From Myxococcus stipitatus (GTDB lineage Bacteria; Myxococcota; Myxococcia; Myxococcales; Myxococcaceae): 64,000 nt of DNA. This document shows positions 8,264-17,880 of this stretch, in pieces; positions within the stretch are counted from its first letter, which is position 1, and each line of letters opens with the position of its first letter. A program made the translations under genes and the position numbers. Location of the stretch: assembly GCF_037414475.1 (NCBI RefSeq), contig NZ_CP147913.1, positions 4,092,001 to 4,156,000 of the forward strand. Reading direction: 5' to 3'. The notes beneath the pieces were generated by a model. The model saw only the letters and a program-made list of their open reading frames with translations, did not search any database and was not told where the DNA came from.

Positions 8264-10189
8264 TTACAGCTCCACCTGACTGCCCAGCTCCACCACGCGG
8301 TTGGGTGGAATCCGGAAGTAGGCGGTGGCGCTGCGGGCGTTGCGGCTCATCCAGGCGAAGAGGGCCTCGCGCCACACGGCCATGCCGGGGCGCTTGGTGG
8401 GGATGAGGGTTTCGCGGCCCAGGAAGAAGCTGGTGCCCATGAGCTGGAACTGGAGCCCCTTCTCCCGGCAGCGCTTGAGCACGTCCGGGATGCTGGGGTT
8501 CTCCATGAAGCCGTAGGTGGCGACGACGCGGACGAAGCCCTGCTCCAGGGGCTCCACCACCACGCGCTCGGCGGGGGGGACGTGAGGCACGTCCTCCGAG
8601 AGGATGGTCAGCAGCACCACCTGCTCGTGAAGCACCTTGTTGTGCTTCAGGTTGTGCAGGAGCGCCGGGGGCGTGCCCTCCGCGTTGCCGGTCATGAAGA
8701 TGGCGGTGCCCGGCACACGCAGGGGCGGGTGGTCTCCGAAGCTGCCCACCAGCTCCTTCAGGGGGATGCTGGACGCGCGCAGCTTGGCGGCGAGGATGGC
8801 CCGGCCGCGCTTCCACGTGGTCATCAGCGTGAAAATCATCAGGGCCAGCAGCAGCGGGAACCAACCGCCGTCCGCCAGCTTCATCGCGTTGGCGCTGAAC
8901 AGGGCCAGCTCCACCGTGAGGAAGAGGCCCGCCACCGGGATGGCCAGGGCGCGGGAGACGCCCCAGCGCTCGCGCGCCACGATGTAGGCCATGATGGAGG
9001 TGATGACCATCGTCGTCGACACCGCGATGCCGTACGCGGACGCCAGCGCGCTGGAGGAGCGGAAGGTCAGCACCAGCGTGAAGACCCCCACCAGCAGCGC
9101 CCAGTTGATGCCCGGCAGATAAATCTGGCCCATCTCCTCCGCCGAGGTGTGCACCACCTCCATGCGCGGGCTGTAGCCCAGTTGCATGGCCTGGCGGGTC
9201 AGCGAGAAGGCGCCGGAGATGAGGGCCTGCGACGCGATGATACCCGCCACCGCCGACAGCGCCACCAGCGGATAGAGCATCCAGGAAGGGGCCAGCAGGT
9301 AGAACGGATTGCGCGCCGCGCTCGCGTCACGCAGGAGCAGCGCGCCCTGGCCCAGGTAGTTGAGCATCAGCGAGGGCAGCACCACGCCGAACCACGCCCA
9401 CCGGATGGGCTTCCACCCGAAGTGGCCCATGTCCGCGTAGAGCGCCTCGCAGCCCGTCACCACCAGGAACACGCCGCCCAGCACGAGGAAGCCGTGCCAG
9501 CCGTTGTGCACCAGCAGCATCACCCCGTGCACGGGCGACAGCGCGCCCAGCACCGCGGGGTTGTGCACCAGCTCCTTCACGCCCAGCGCCGCCAGGGTGA
9601 AGAACCACACGCACATCACCGGGCCGAAGAGCGAGCCGATGCGCGCGGTCCCGTGGCGCTGCACCAGGAAGAGCACGGTGAGGATGGCCAGGGTGATGGG
9701 GACGACGAAGGGCTCGAACACGGGCGTGGCCACGCTGAGGCCCTCCACCGCGCTGAGCACCGTAATCGCCGGGGTGATGAGGCCGTCGCCATAGAGCAGC
9801 GCGGCGCCGAAGATGCCCAGGGTGATGAGCACCGGCCGGGCGACGGGGGCCGACTGTCCCCGCTGCCGCTGCATGGCCAACGCCATCAACGCCAGGATGC
9901 CGCCCTCGCCCCGGTTGTCCGCCCGCATCACGAAGATGAGGTACTTCACCGAGACGATGATGAGCAGGGTCCAGAAGATGAGCGACAGCACCCCCAGCAC
10001 ATTCTCGGGAGTGGGGGCGATGCCGTGTGGACCGGTGAAACACTCGCGCAACGCGTAGAGGGGGCTCGTCCCGATATCGCCGTAGACGATGCCCAGGGCC
10101 CCTAGGGCCAGGAGCGCCGTGCGTTTGAAGGTGTCCGGGCCTTCCCGAACCGCCTCGCCGCCGGGCGATCCAGTGGTGGTTGATTTCAC
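8264..10189 (-). CDS. kup: Low-affinity potassium transporter Kup
   Basis: A 641-residue KUP/HAK/KT family K+ uptake protein in the inner membrane. The first transmembrane helix carries the family signature GDIGTSPLYALRE, followed by about eleven further hydrophobic segments (LLIIVSVKYLIFVMRADN, GDGLITPAITVLSAVEG, MLNYLGQGALLL, ISTTMVITSIMAYI and others) and a soluble C-terminal domain of ~200 residues. Length fits the family (E. coli 622). The start is the GTG at 10189, preceded by AAAGGGGGGG; the frame is open 70 codons upstream but those do not look coding. Divergent from the histidine kinase gene across 255 bp. Confidence 0.95.
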   Translation of the reverse strand: MKSTTTGSPGGEAVREGPDTFKRTALLALGALGIVYGDIGTSPLYALRECFTGPHGIAPTPENVLGVLSLIFWTLLIIVSVKYLIFVMRADNRGEGGILALMALAMQRQRGQSAPVARPVLITLGIFGAALLYGDGLITPAITVLSAVEGLSVATPVFEPFVVPITLAILTVLFLVQRHGTARIGSLFGPVMCVWFFTLAALGVKELVHNPAVLGALSPVHGVMLLVHNGWHGFLVLGGVFLVVTGCEALYADMGHFGWKPIRWAWFGVVLPSLMLNYLGQGALLLRDASAARNPFYLLAPSWMLYPLVALSAVAGIIASQALISGAFSLTRQAMQLGYSPRMEVVHTSAEEMGQIYLPGINWALLVGVFTLVLTFRSSSALASAYGIAVSTTMVITSIMAYIVARERWGVSRALAIPVAGLFLTVELALFSANAMKLADGGWFPLLLALMIFTLMTTWKRGRAILAAKLRASSIPLKELVGSFGDHPPLRVPGTAIFMTGNAEGTPPALLHNLKHNKVLHEQVVLLTILSEDVPHVPPAERVVVEPLEQGFVRVVATYGFMENPSIPDVLKRCREKGLQFQLMGTSFFLGRETLIPTKRPGMAVWREALFAWMSRNARSATAYFRIPPNRVVELGSQVEL

Positions 10190-10444
10190 GGCCCCCCCTT
10201 TAGCCGAACCCGTGAGCGGAGCAACCCACCCGGCACCCTCTCGCCGTGGATTCCGACGCCCAGGTAGGTATTCATGCGACACCCTCCCCGGCCCGCTCCG
10301 CCGGCCGGTGTGTGACGGAGCGTGCGTCCAGAGCGAACAGTCCCAGAGGGGCGGATGTTGTCCAGCCATGAAGGAGGGCCGCAGGGCCACCGGGGACATG
10401 CGTCATGCTGCCATCCCGTGCTCCCATGCCGGCGCGGGGGCGCA

Positions 10445-13162
10445 ATGACCATGGCAGCATCCCGATACTCAGATGCGCGGCAATTCGGAGCCCACGCTCC
10501 GGAGGTGGAGGAGCGGCTGGCCCTGCTGGCGGAGGCGTCTCGAGTGCTGGCCGACGCCAGCCTGGAGCCTCCGGCCGTCATGGAGCGCCTGTGCGCGCTG
10601 GTGGTGCCGCTGCTGGGTGCTGCATGCACGCTGCGTCTGGTCTCCGATGATGGCCACTGGCTGCGCACCGTGGCCTCGGCCGCCGCTACGCCCGAGGCGC
10701 GGCGGTTGTTCCAGACGCTCAGCCCCCCGGCGCTGCGCGCGGACGAGGGCCCCTCCCACGACGTGCTGCGCACGGGCGAGGCGCTCTGGGTGCCAGAGCT
10801 GGACCCGCAGACGCTGCGCGAGTGGCTTCCCCCTCAACAGCATGGGCTGCTGAAGGACTTCCCCTTCACGCGGATGATGGTGCTGCCGCTGCGCGCGCGT
10901 GGGCGGAGCCTGGGAACACTCACCGTGTGGAAGGACTCGGCGGAGGCCGAGCACACCGTCGACGCGGGCGAGCAGCTCCTGCTCCAGGAGCTGGCGGACC
11001 GCGCGGCCCTGGCGCTGGACGTGGCGCGTGCGTACGCGGCGGAGAAGCAGGCCCGGCAGGCGGCGGAGGTCGCCGCGGGGAGGCTGGCCCGGCTGCAACG
11101 GGTGACGGCGGAGCTGTCGCGGGTGCTGTCGGCCGAGCGCGTGGCGGAGGTCATCGTCGAGCAGGGCGTGGACGCGGTGGGCGCGGCGCGCGGCGTGCTG
11201 TGGGTCGTGGAGGGCGCCCACGCGCGGATGCTGGGGTGCTCCGGCTACGAGGACGCCGAGGCGTTCAAGCACACCTTCGGCATGCTCCCGCTCGACGGCC
11301 CCCACCCCGTGAAGGACGCCATCCGGGAGGCGCGGCCCATCTGGGTGGAATCCTCCCAGGCGATGGCGGACCGCTATCCCGAGTTGGACGAGATGCGCAC
11401 GCATGCGGTGCGCACGCCCTCGCCCGCCTCGGTGTGTCTGCCTTTGCTCGCGGAGGGCCGCGCGCTGGGGGCGTTGCTGTTCGCCTTCACGGAGCCGCGC
11501 GCCTTCGCCCCCGACGAGCGCTCCTTCCTGGAGCTGTTGGCCCACCACGCGGGACAGGCGATGGCGCGGGCGCGGCTGCTCGAGCAGGAGCAGCGCTCGC
11601 GCGCGGAGCTGGCCGAGGCCAACGAGCGGCTGGCCGCCATCATCCAGGCCTCGCCCGCGTCCATCATCCTGGTGGACATCGACGGCACCGTGCGCATGTG
11701 GAACCCGGCTGCGGAGCGCATCTTCGGATGGAAGCCCGAGGAGGTGCTCGGCAAGGCGCTGCCCGTGGTGCCCTTGGACAAGCGGGAGGAGTTCCGCCGC
11801 AACCTGGAGAAGGCCGGGCGGGGTGAATCGCTGGGGGGCGCGGTGATGCGGCGGCAGCGCAAGGACGGCACGCCGCTCCAGGTCGCCCTGTGGACCGCGC
11901 TGGTGCTGCCCTCGCGCGGGGGCCCCGAGCAGGTGCTCAGCATGGCGGTGGACGTCACGGAGCGGCACCGCAGCGAGGCCGCGCAGCACTTCCTCGCCGA
12001 GGCCGGTGGCGTGCTGGCCGCGAGCCTCGAGCAAGAGGAGACGTTGGAGCGCGTGGCCCACCTGGCTGTGCCGTCCTACGCGGAGTCCTGCGGCGTGTTC
12101 CTCACCCACCCGGACGGCGCCGTGCGCTGCGTGGCCTCCGCGCACGAGGACGCCGGGTTGCGCTCACACGACGGCCACCCCGCGCCCGGACTCACCGTCG
12201 TGTCCCGCGTCGCGACCTCCAGCCGCGCGGAGCTGCGCACGGGCATGAGCCTGGACACACCAGAGTGCACGCGTCCCCCCGGTGCCTCCGGCGGTTGTGC
12301 CTGGCTGTGTGTGCCACTCCAGGTGCGAGGCCAGACGCTGGGCGCGCTCACGTTCGCCACGTCGCGGCGCGACTACGACGCCCAGGACCTGTCGCTGGCG
12401 CAGGAGCTGGCGAGGCGCGCGGCGCTGGCCATCGACAATGCGCGCCTCTACCGCGAGGCGAGGCAGGCCATCCGACTGCGCGAGGAGTTCCTCTCCATCG
12501 CCAGCCACGAGCTGAAGACCCCCATCAGCGCACTCCAGTTGCAGGTGCAGAGCTTGATGGCGGGACTGGCCCGCGCGCCCTCGGGCCTGACTCCCGAGCG
12601 GCTCGGCCGCGCGCTGGAGGTCGTGGACCGCCAGGTGAAACGGCAGACACAGCTCATCCACGAGCTGCTCGACGTGTCGCGCATCAGCGCGGGGCGGCTG
12701 GAGCTGAGCCCCGAGCCGTTGGACTTGTCCGCGATGGTGCGCGAAGTCGTGGAGCGCTTCGAGCCGGAGCTGGAGCGCACGGGCACGCGCCTGGAGCTGT
12801 CGTTGGCGCCGGATGCATCGGGGCTGTGGGACAAGCTGAGAATCGACCAGGTGCTGACGAACCTGGTGAGCAACGCGGTGAAGTACGGGCGCGGCAACCC
12901 GGTGCACGTGGCGGTGATGTCGCTCGAGGACTCGGTGCGCGTGGAGGTGCGGGACAGGGGCATCGGCATTGGCGAGCAGCACCTGTCGCGGCTGTTCCAC
13001 CGCTTCGAGCGCGCCGTGTCCGAGCGCAACTATGGCGGCTTCGGCCTGGGCCTGTGGATTTCACGCCAGATTGTCGAGGCGATGGGCGGCCACATCACCG
13101 TGCGCAGCGAGCTGGGCGTGGGCTCCACCTTCACCGTGGAGCTGCCACGCCCTCGCGCTTGA
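10445..13162 (+). CDS. Soluble sensor histidine kinase, GAF-GAF-PAS-GAF-HisKA-HATPase
   Basis: A 905-residue cytosolic kinase. Domains in order: GAF (~20-195), GAF (~215-380), PAS (~388-510, with IIQASPASIILVDIDGTV), GAF (~515-670), dimerisation/phosphoacceptor domain with SHELKTP (His688) and ATPase domain with N box (NLVSNAVKYG, Asn810), DRGIGI, FHRFER and GGFGLGL. There is no receiver domain and no membrane segment, so it senses cytosolic ligands or partners and passes phosphate to an unlinked regulator. The ATG at 10445 and the ATG two codons later are both possible. The DHp segment closely resembles that of the kinase at the right end of the window. The stop is 24 nt from that of the opposing gene. 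Confidence 0.9.
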   Translation: MTMAASRYSDARQFGAHAPEVEERLALLAEASRVLADASLEPPAVMERLCALVVPLLGAACTLRLVSDDGHWLRTVASAAATPEARRLFQTLSPPALRADEGPSHDVLRTGEALWVPELDPQTLREWLPPQQHGLLKDFPFTRMMVLPLRARGRSLGTLTVWKDSAEAEHTVDAGEQLLLQELADRAALALDVARAYAAEKQARQAAEVAAGRLARLQRVTAELSRVLSAERVAEVIVEQGVDAVGAARGVLWVVEGAHARMLGCSGYEDAEAFKHTFGMLPLDGPHPVKDAIREARPIWVESSQAMADRYPELDEMRTHAVRTPSPASVCLPLLAEGRALGALLFAFTEPRAFAPDERSFLELLAHHAGQAMARARLLEQEQRSRAELAEANERLAAIIQASPASIILVDIDGTVRMWNPAAERIFGWKPEEVLGKALPVVPLDKREEFRRNLEKAGRGESLGGAVMRRQRKDGTPLQVALWTALVLPSRGGPEQVLSMAVDVTERHRSEAAQHFLAEAGGVLAASLEQEETLERVAHLAVPSYAESCGVFLTHPDGAVRCVASAHEDAGLRSHDGHPAPGLTVVSRVATSSRAELRTGMSLDTPECTRPPGASGGCAWLCVPLQVRGQTLGALTFATSRRDYDAQDLSLAQELARRAALAIDNARLYREARQAIRLREEFLSIASHELKTPISALQLQVQSLMAGLARAPSGLTPERLGRALEVVDRQVKRQTQLIHELLDVSRISAGRLELSPEPLDLSAMVREVVERFEPELERTGTRLELSLAPDASGLWDKLRIDQVLTNLVSNAVKYGRGNPVHVAVMSLEDSVRVEVRDRGIGIGEQHLSRLFHRFERAVSERNYGGFGLGLWISRQIVEAMGGHITVRSELGVGSTFTVELPRPRA

Positions 13163-13186
13163 AGGCGCCGTCCGGCTCGAGGCCGC

Positions 13187-13720
13187 TCACAGCGCCAGGA
13201 GCAGCAGGGTCGCCTTCTCCTCGGGGCTCGCGGCCAGGAACTCGTCGGGCAGCCACAGCTCCGTCTCGGGCACCAGCGCCGGGTCGCAGCTGCGCTTGCC
13301 CGCATAGGAGCGTCCCGGCTCCCGAGCCTTCAGCCGGTAGGTGCAGTCCCGCACGTAGACCGTCACCTCGTCCGGCGTCATCTTCACGTTCGCGGGCCGC
13401 CCACCGAATCCGCCCTGGGCCTCCAGCGTGTCGCCTTCACGCTTCACCGTCAGATTCACCGGCGCGTTCCCCAGGGCCCCCCTCACCGCGCCGTCCTTGA
13501 ACGTCACGTCCACGACGCCCAACCAGGTCCGCCCTCGCAGCCCATCCCTCAGCCGCGACACCTGGAAGTCCTGCCCCGTCACGTTGTCGGCCGTCATCAC
13601 CAGGTTGTACTGCTGCCGCGCGACCCGCAGGTTGATGGCGTCCTGCTTGGGCTCGGACATCGCGCCCCCCGCGCCCAGCAACACCGCCGCCGTCAGTACA
13701 CCCTTCAGCCAACGCTTCAT
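13187..13720 (-). CDS. Small exported protein of unknown function
   Basis: A 177-residue protein with a signal peptide (MKRWLKG followed by TAAVLLGAGGAMSE) and no lipobox, so probably periplasmic or secreted. The ATG at 13720 has GAGGAGG at ideal distance. The mature part looks beta-rich (VARQQYNLVMTADNV, LGVVDVTFKDGAVRGAL, VNLTVKREGDTLEAQGGF) and contains two cysteines (DCTYRL and RSCDPALV) that could form a disulphide. I do not recognise the family. Monocistronic, convergent with the histidine kinase. Confidence 0.75.
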   Translation of the reverse strand: MKRWLKGVLTAAVLLGAGGAMSEPKQDAINLRVARQQYNLVMTADNVTGQDFQVSRLRDGLRGRTWLGVVDVTFKDGAVRGALGNAPVNLTVKREGDTLEAQGGFGGRPANVKMTPDEVTVYVRDCTYRLKAREPGRSYAGKRSCDPALVPETELWLPDEFLAASPEEKATLLLLAL

Positions 13721-13868
13721 GGGGAAGCCTCCTCGCTCTCTTGGGCCTGGACTCCCATCGCCCACCGTCAATCTGCACACCCACTATCGCGGGGACATCC
13801 ACCGCGCCCCCCGGTGGCGGACAAAAAGCCCGCCCTCGGGGGGGAGTGACACCCGTCCCCGCACGCGC

Positions 13869-15905
13869 CTACTTCGGGCCCGACGCCTCCGCGCCACGCG
13901 GCGCGCCCAGCTGCCGCTCGAAGAACATGAGCGCGGTGAGCTGGGCGAAGTCGCGGTTGGCCTTCTTCTGGAAGCCGTGGCCCTCGTCGGTGGCCAGCAT
14001 GTACCAGACGTTCGGGGAGCGCTTGCTCACGGCCTGGACAATCTGCTCCGCCTCCGACTGCGGCACGCGCGGGTCATTGGCGCCCTGCTGCACGTAGAGC
14101 GCCGCGCGAATCTTGTCCACCGAGCCCAGGGGCGAGATGCGCTCCTGCACCTTGCGCACCTCGGGGATGCGCTCGTCGCCATACTCCGCGCGCCGCAAGT
14201 CGCGGCGGTACGCCTGCGTGTTCTCCAGGAAGCTGGGCAGCGAGGAGATGCCCACCACGTCCACCGCCGCCTTCACGCGCTCGGGATAGAAGGCCACCGA
14301 CGCCAGCGTCATGTAGCCACCGTACGAGCCGCCGTACACACCCACGCGCGAGGCATCCAGCTCCTTGCGCGAGGCGATGAAGTCCAGCGTGGCGCCGATA
14401 TCCGCGAGGCTCTGCTCGCGCTTCACGCCGTCATCCATGGCCCGGTACGCCTTGCCGTACCCATCCGAGCCGCGCACGTTGGGCACCAGCACCGCCATGC
14501 CCAGCTCCGTCGCGGCGAACTGCGCGAAGGTGCTGAACGTGGGCAGGCTCTGCCCCTCGGGACCGCCGTGGAAGATGACCACCACGGGCACCTTCCCGGT
14601 GGCGTTCTTCGGCAGGTACAGGAACGCCGGCACCTGGACGCCATCCGTGGACGGATAGCGAACCAGCGACGGCTCCACGAAGGAGTCCGGGTTGAGACCG
14701 CCCACCTCGGACCGCGTCCACCGCGTGGGCTTGCGCGACTTCAAGTCCACCGTCCACACGTCCATGGGGCTCTTCGCGTCCCCCACGGTGAGGGCCAACA
14801 GGTCCGAGCGCTTCAGGGGGAACGTCATCCCGAACGTCACGCCCTTGGGCAGCGCGTCCAACGGCGTCAGCACCCGCGTGCGCGTGTCCATCAAGGACAC
14901 CTTCGAGAAGCCGTCCTCGTTGAAGGCCACCGCCAGCCGGCGCCCATCCGGCGACAGCGAGATGTCCGTCACGTTCCAGCGCACCGACTTCGTCAGCGAC
15001 TCCGGCGGCGTCGTGGGAGGCGCCTTGTCCGCGTCGAACCGGTACAGCTCCGCGAAGTCGCTGTAGCGGTCCGTCACCACGTACACGCTCTTGCCATCGT
15101 GAGAGAAGAGGGCCGTGGTGAGGCCACCCTTGCCCTGGTTCTGGGGCGTGAGCGGACGGCGCTCACCCGTGGCCACGTCCACCACGTACAGGTCCGAGTC
15201 GTCGACGGACCGGAACTGCGCCACCAGCAGCTTCGAGCCATCCGGGGAGAACTCGATGGCGCCCCACGAACCCTCCGCCTGCGTGACGAGCCGGGCCTTC
15301 TTCGGGTCCGACGTGGGGGCCACGTACACGTCCGTGTCCTTGCCGTTGCGGCCCGTGCCGCCATACGCCAGCCAGCGGCCATCCGGCGACACCCGCAGGC
15401 CCTCATGCCGGCTCTTGCCGTCCGTCAGCAACTCGGACAGGCCCGTGTCGCGGTTCAGGCGGAAGACCTGGAAGAACTCGCCACCACCCTTGTCCTGCAG
15501 GAAGTAGATGATTCGCGCGTTGCCCGGCTGGAAGCGCGCCTGGTTGATGGGCTCCTTCGCGAAGGTGATTTGCGTGCGCGCGCCCATCGGCATCTCCACC
15601 ACGTGGAGCTGATTGGTGTCCGCGAACCGCGTTGCGATGAGCATCTCCTTGCCATCATCCCGCACGTCCGAGAGCGCCGCCGAGCGGGACTCCAGGTACT
15701 GCTCCAGCCTGCGGCGGAATGCCTCCGGCACCGCGGGCACGTTGCTCACCCAGAGGTTGGGCTGGCCCGGGAGCGGCGCGATTCCAGGCACCTGTGACGG
15801 CTTCTCCGGAGCCCGGGACTCGGTCCGAGGGGCCTGCGCCGGAGCGGCCGGCTGGACCTGCCCGGTCAACAAGGACACGACGAGGGGAATCATTCCAGGG
15901 TTCAT
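13869..15905 (-). CDS. S9 family prolyl-oligopeptidase-type serine peptidase
   Basis: A 678-residue peptidase: N-terminal signal-like hydrophobic stretch (IPLVVSLLTG), a propeller of SPDG-containing blades (~residues 80-400) and a C-terminal alpha/beta-hydrolase domain (~425-670). The catalytic triad is visible as Ser527 in GGSYGGYM, Asp611 in GANDPRVP and His643 in DEGHGF; VVIFHGGPEG forms the oxyanion-hole region. Family members release dipeptides or cleave short peptides and are usually exported. I take the start as the ATG at 15905 with GGAG upstream; an ATG 39 nt earlier is in frame. Divergent from the DUF4397 lipoprotein gene. Confidence 0.88.
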   Translation of the reverse strand: MNPGMIPLVVSLLTGQVQPAAPAQAPRTESRAPEKPSQVPGIAPLPGQPNLWVSNVPAVPEAFRRRLEQYLESRSAALSDVRDDGKEMLIATRFADTNQLHVVEMPMGARTQITFAKEPINQARFQPGNARIIYFLQDKGGGEFFQVFRLNRDTGLSELLTDGKSRHEGLRVSPDGRWLAYGGTGRNGKDTDVYVAPTSDPKKARLVTQAEGSWGAIEFSPDGSKLLVAQFRSVDDSDLYVVDVATGERRPLTPQNQGKGGLTTALFSHDGKSVYVVTDRYSDFAELYRFDADKAPPTTPPESLTKSVRWNVTDISLSPDGRRLAVAFNEDGFSKVSLMDTRTRVLTPLDALPKGVTFGMTFPLKRSDLLALTVGDAKSPMDVWTVDLKSRKPTRWTRSEVGGLNPDSFVEPSLVRYPSTDGVQVPAFLYLPKNATGKVPVVVIFHGGPEGQSLPTFSTFAQFAATELGMAVLVPNVRGSDGYGKAYRAMDDGVKREQSLADIGATLDFIASRKELDASRVGVYGGSYGGYMTLASVAFYPERVKAAVDVVGISSLPSFLENTQAYRRDLRRAEYGDERIPEVRKVQERISPLGSVDKIRAALYVQQGANDPRVPQSEAEQIVQAVSKRSPNVWYMLATDEGHGFQKKANRDFAQLTALMFFERQLGAPRGAEASGPK

Positions 15906-16001
15906 GACGCTCCACGGTAGCAGCAGGGCCCCGTCCGGGCGCACGCCGCATCGCGCCGCCCAACAGGGCGCGCGCCCCTTGAAATTCCCAGCGCATCAAC
16001 C

Positions 16002-16019
16002 AGACCCGCGGGGTCTTTT
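16002..16019 (+). terminator. Small hairpin with U-run upstream of the DUF4397 gene
   Basis: AGACCC and GGGTCT pair across GCG and are followed by a run of T (16016-16019). The stem is short and the loop only 3 nt. It lies in the divergent intergenic region 68 nt before the DUF4397 ATG, so it could be a leader attenuator or an operator instead. Confidence 0.3.
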
Positions 16020-16086
16020 CGTAATGCACCGCCACGGCCCCGGCCCCGCCTTGGATGAGCGCGGGCCCCCACCCGAGGAGCGGAAC

Positions 16087-16533
16087 ATGCCGAGCAGCCC
16101 CTGGAAGAATCGCTGTGCCGCCGTGGCGTTCACCGCGCTGTCCTCGCTCATGGGCTGTGGAGATGACGCGCCCTCTCATCCCAACGGCCCACCGTCCCCC
16201 CAGGCGAAGCTGCGCATCAGCCACGCCTCGCCGGATCCACCCGCGGTGGACATCGACAACGACCTGCCCTACCGCCGCGCCTCCGCGCCCGAGGGACTCA
16301 AGCTCCCCGCCCTGCAAACCGTGGTGGGCGTGACGGCCGCAACCTCGGCCAACCGCGCGCCCGTGGCCCGCTTCCAACTCGACACCGCCCCCTTCGTGGG
16401 CCGAGGCGTCTTTGCCGTGGCCGCGGGCGCGCTGTCTCCCAATGTTGGAGAAAACGAGGCCGGCTTCCGGCTGGTGCTGGTGGACACCCGGACTTCGCCT
16501 TGGAGTGCATTAGGTGTCCACCCCATGCCGTAA
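16087..16533 (+). CDS. Lipoprotein with DUF4397 domain
   Basis: A 148-residue lipoprotein (lipobox SLMGC, Cys24) with GAGGAG six nt before the ATG. The segment AKLRISHASPDPPAVDI is the hallmark start of DUF4397 domains, beta-sandwich modules of unknown function found in surface lipoproteins. The domain appears single and complete to FRLVLVDTRTS near the C-terminus. The gene precedes the RCC1 lipoprotein by 104 nt on the same strand; whether they share a transcript is unclear. Confidence 0.82.
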   Translation: MPSSPWKNRCAAVAFTALSSLMGCGDDAPSHPNGPPSPQAKLRISHASPDPPAVDIDNDLPYRRASAPEGLKLPALQTVVGVTAATSANRAPVARFQLDTAPFVGRGVFAVAAGALSPNVGENEAGFRLVLVDTRTSPWSALGVHPMP

Positions 16534-16637
16534 CGTCTTTGCGTCGCATCCGTCCGCGAATTACCAGGCCTTCTGGAGGGTCCCGCGAAGCGGTCTGCTC
16601 GCGAGGCCCGCTGGCTCATGGGTGGGGAGTGGAGTTC

Positions 16638-17867
16638 ATGAGGCATCACATCGGGGCCATCCTCTTGTGCACCGCGCTGACGAGCGCGTGTCTGGACCCC
16701 ATTCAGAGCACTCGGGATACGGGTTCGGAGTGCGGGGAAGCCAACCCCGAATCGTGTCCGGCGCCTCCGCCACGGGGGTTGGCCAAGACGGTGACGGTGG
16801 GAAGGCAACACGCCTGTGCGCTGCTGGAGACGGGGGGCGTGAGGTGTTGGGGTGGCCCGGGGCTGGTGGGGGATGGAACCCGCGCGCTGCGCGCCACGGC
16901 CGTGGACGTGCGCGGATTGAGCCGGGGCGTGTTGATGATTGGCGCCGGCGCCGAGCACACGTGCGCGCTCATGGAAGGGGGCACCGTGCGCTGCTGGGGA
17001 GGCAACTCCCAGTTCCAGCTGGCCATCGGAAACACCGCGTCCGCGCTGGAGCCCATCTCCATTGGCAAGCTGGGCTCCAACGTCATCGGGTTGGCCGTGG
17101 GCGACGAGCACTCCTGTTCGCTCCATACGGGGGGCTCGGTGACGTGCTGGGGGAACAACGACGACCTCCAGTTGGGGGTGGACCCCGAAAACATGCCTCC
17201 CGGCAAGACGCCCACGCCCGTGGTCGTGGCGGGACTTCCCGGTGACATCACCAGCATCGCCGCGGGGGGCAAACACACGTGTGTCGCCACCGTCGAGGGA
17301 CAGGCCTGGTGCTGGGGCGACAACACCTACGGCGCGCTGGGGGATGGCCAGGCGGCGCCGCTGCTCCGCTCTCTTCCCGTCCAGGTGCAGGGCCTGTCCG
17401 GCCCGGTGCGCTCGCTGACGGCGGGCACGAGCCACACCTGTGCCCGGGTGGGAGACGGAGACATCGAGTGCTGGGGTCTCAACGCCTCGGGCGAGCTGGG
17501 CGATGACACCGCGTTGAACCGGGTGGTCCCCGTACGGCCGACGGGGCTGCCGTCGGACATGAGGCAGGTGCGCGCGGGGGGAGGCAGTACGTGTGCGTTG
17601 AGCCTGGACGGACGAGCGCGCTGCTGGGGGGTGAACAACGCGGGGCAACTGGGCGATGGGACCCTGTTGCACCGGCCCGCGCCGGTGAACGTGTCGGACC
17701 TGGGCGGTGAAGTCGTGGACGTGGACACGGGGGCATCGAACACGTGCGCGGTGCTGAGGGACGGGCGCGTGCAGTGCTGGGGCGGCAATGGCTCCGGCCA
17801 GTTGGGGGACGGGACGCAGACGGACCGCAAGGCGCCCGTGGTGGTGCAGGGGCTTGGGGCCCCCTGA
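16638..17867 (+). CDS. RCC1-repeat beta-propeller lipoprotein
   Basis: A 409-residue lipoprotein (LTSAC, Cys18) composed of about seven RCC1-like blades of ~50 residues. Each contains the pattern H-T/S-CAL...G-x-V-x-CWG-x-N-x-x-x-QLGDGT, with the Cys pair in every blade. It is predicted to sit on the membrane facing the periplasm or outside as a seven-bladed propeller, a likely ligand- or protein-binding module. Its stop lies 13 nt before the ECF sigma factor, so it is the first gene of the sigma/anti-sigma/caspase run and may be the external sensing or effector component. A hairpin overlaps its stop codon (17847-17866). Confidence 0.87.
   Translation: MRHHIGAILLCTALTSACLDPIQSTRDTGSECGEANPESCPAPPPRGLAKTVTVGRQHACALLETGGVRCWGGPGLVGDGTRALRATAVDVRGLSRGVLMIGAGAEHTCALMEGGTVRCWGGNSQFQLAIGNTASALEPISIGKLGSNVIGLAVGDEHSCSLHTGGSVTCWGNNDDLQLGVDPENMPPGKTPTPVVVAGLPGDITSIAAGGKHTCVATVEGQAWCWGDNTYGALGDGQAAPLLRSLPVQVQGLSGPVRSLTAGTSHTCARVGDGDIECWGLNASGELGDDTALNRVVPVRPTGLPSDMRQVRAGGGSTCALSLDGRARCWGVNNAGQLGDGTLLHRPAPVNVSDLGGEVVDVDTGASNTCAVLRDGRVQCWGGNGSGQLGDGTQTDRKAPVVVQGLGAP
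17847..17866 (+). promoter_or_regulatory. Hairpin overlapping the RCC1 stop codon, possible attenuator before the sigma gene
   Basis: CAGGGG (17847-17852) pairs with CCCCTG (17861-17866) across 8 nt; the right arm overlaps the TGA of the RCC1 gene and ends 14 nt before the sigma ATG. It could reduce read-through into the sigma gene, but hairpins of this size are common by chance at this GC content. Confidence 0.3.
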
Positions 17868-17880
17868 GAGGGAGGACGGA

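Noticed and set aside
8046-8279. 77-codon open frame in the kup downstream region
   Set aside because: Arg/Gly/Ser-rich with poor third-position bias, spans two dyads and the kup terminator.
8174-10105. Long open frame opposite kup
   Set aside because: It is on the strand opposite a clear potassium transporter, is His/Arg/Gln-rich like other antisense frames in GC-rich DNA, and shows no domain.
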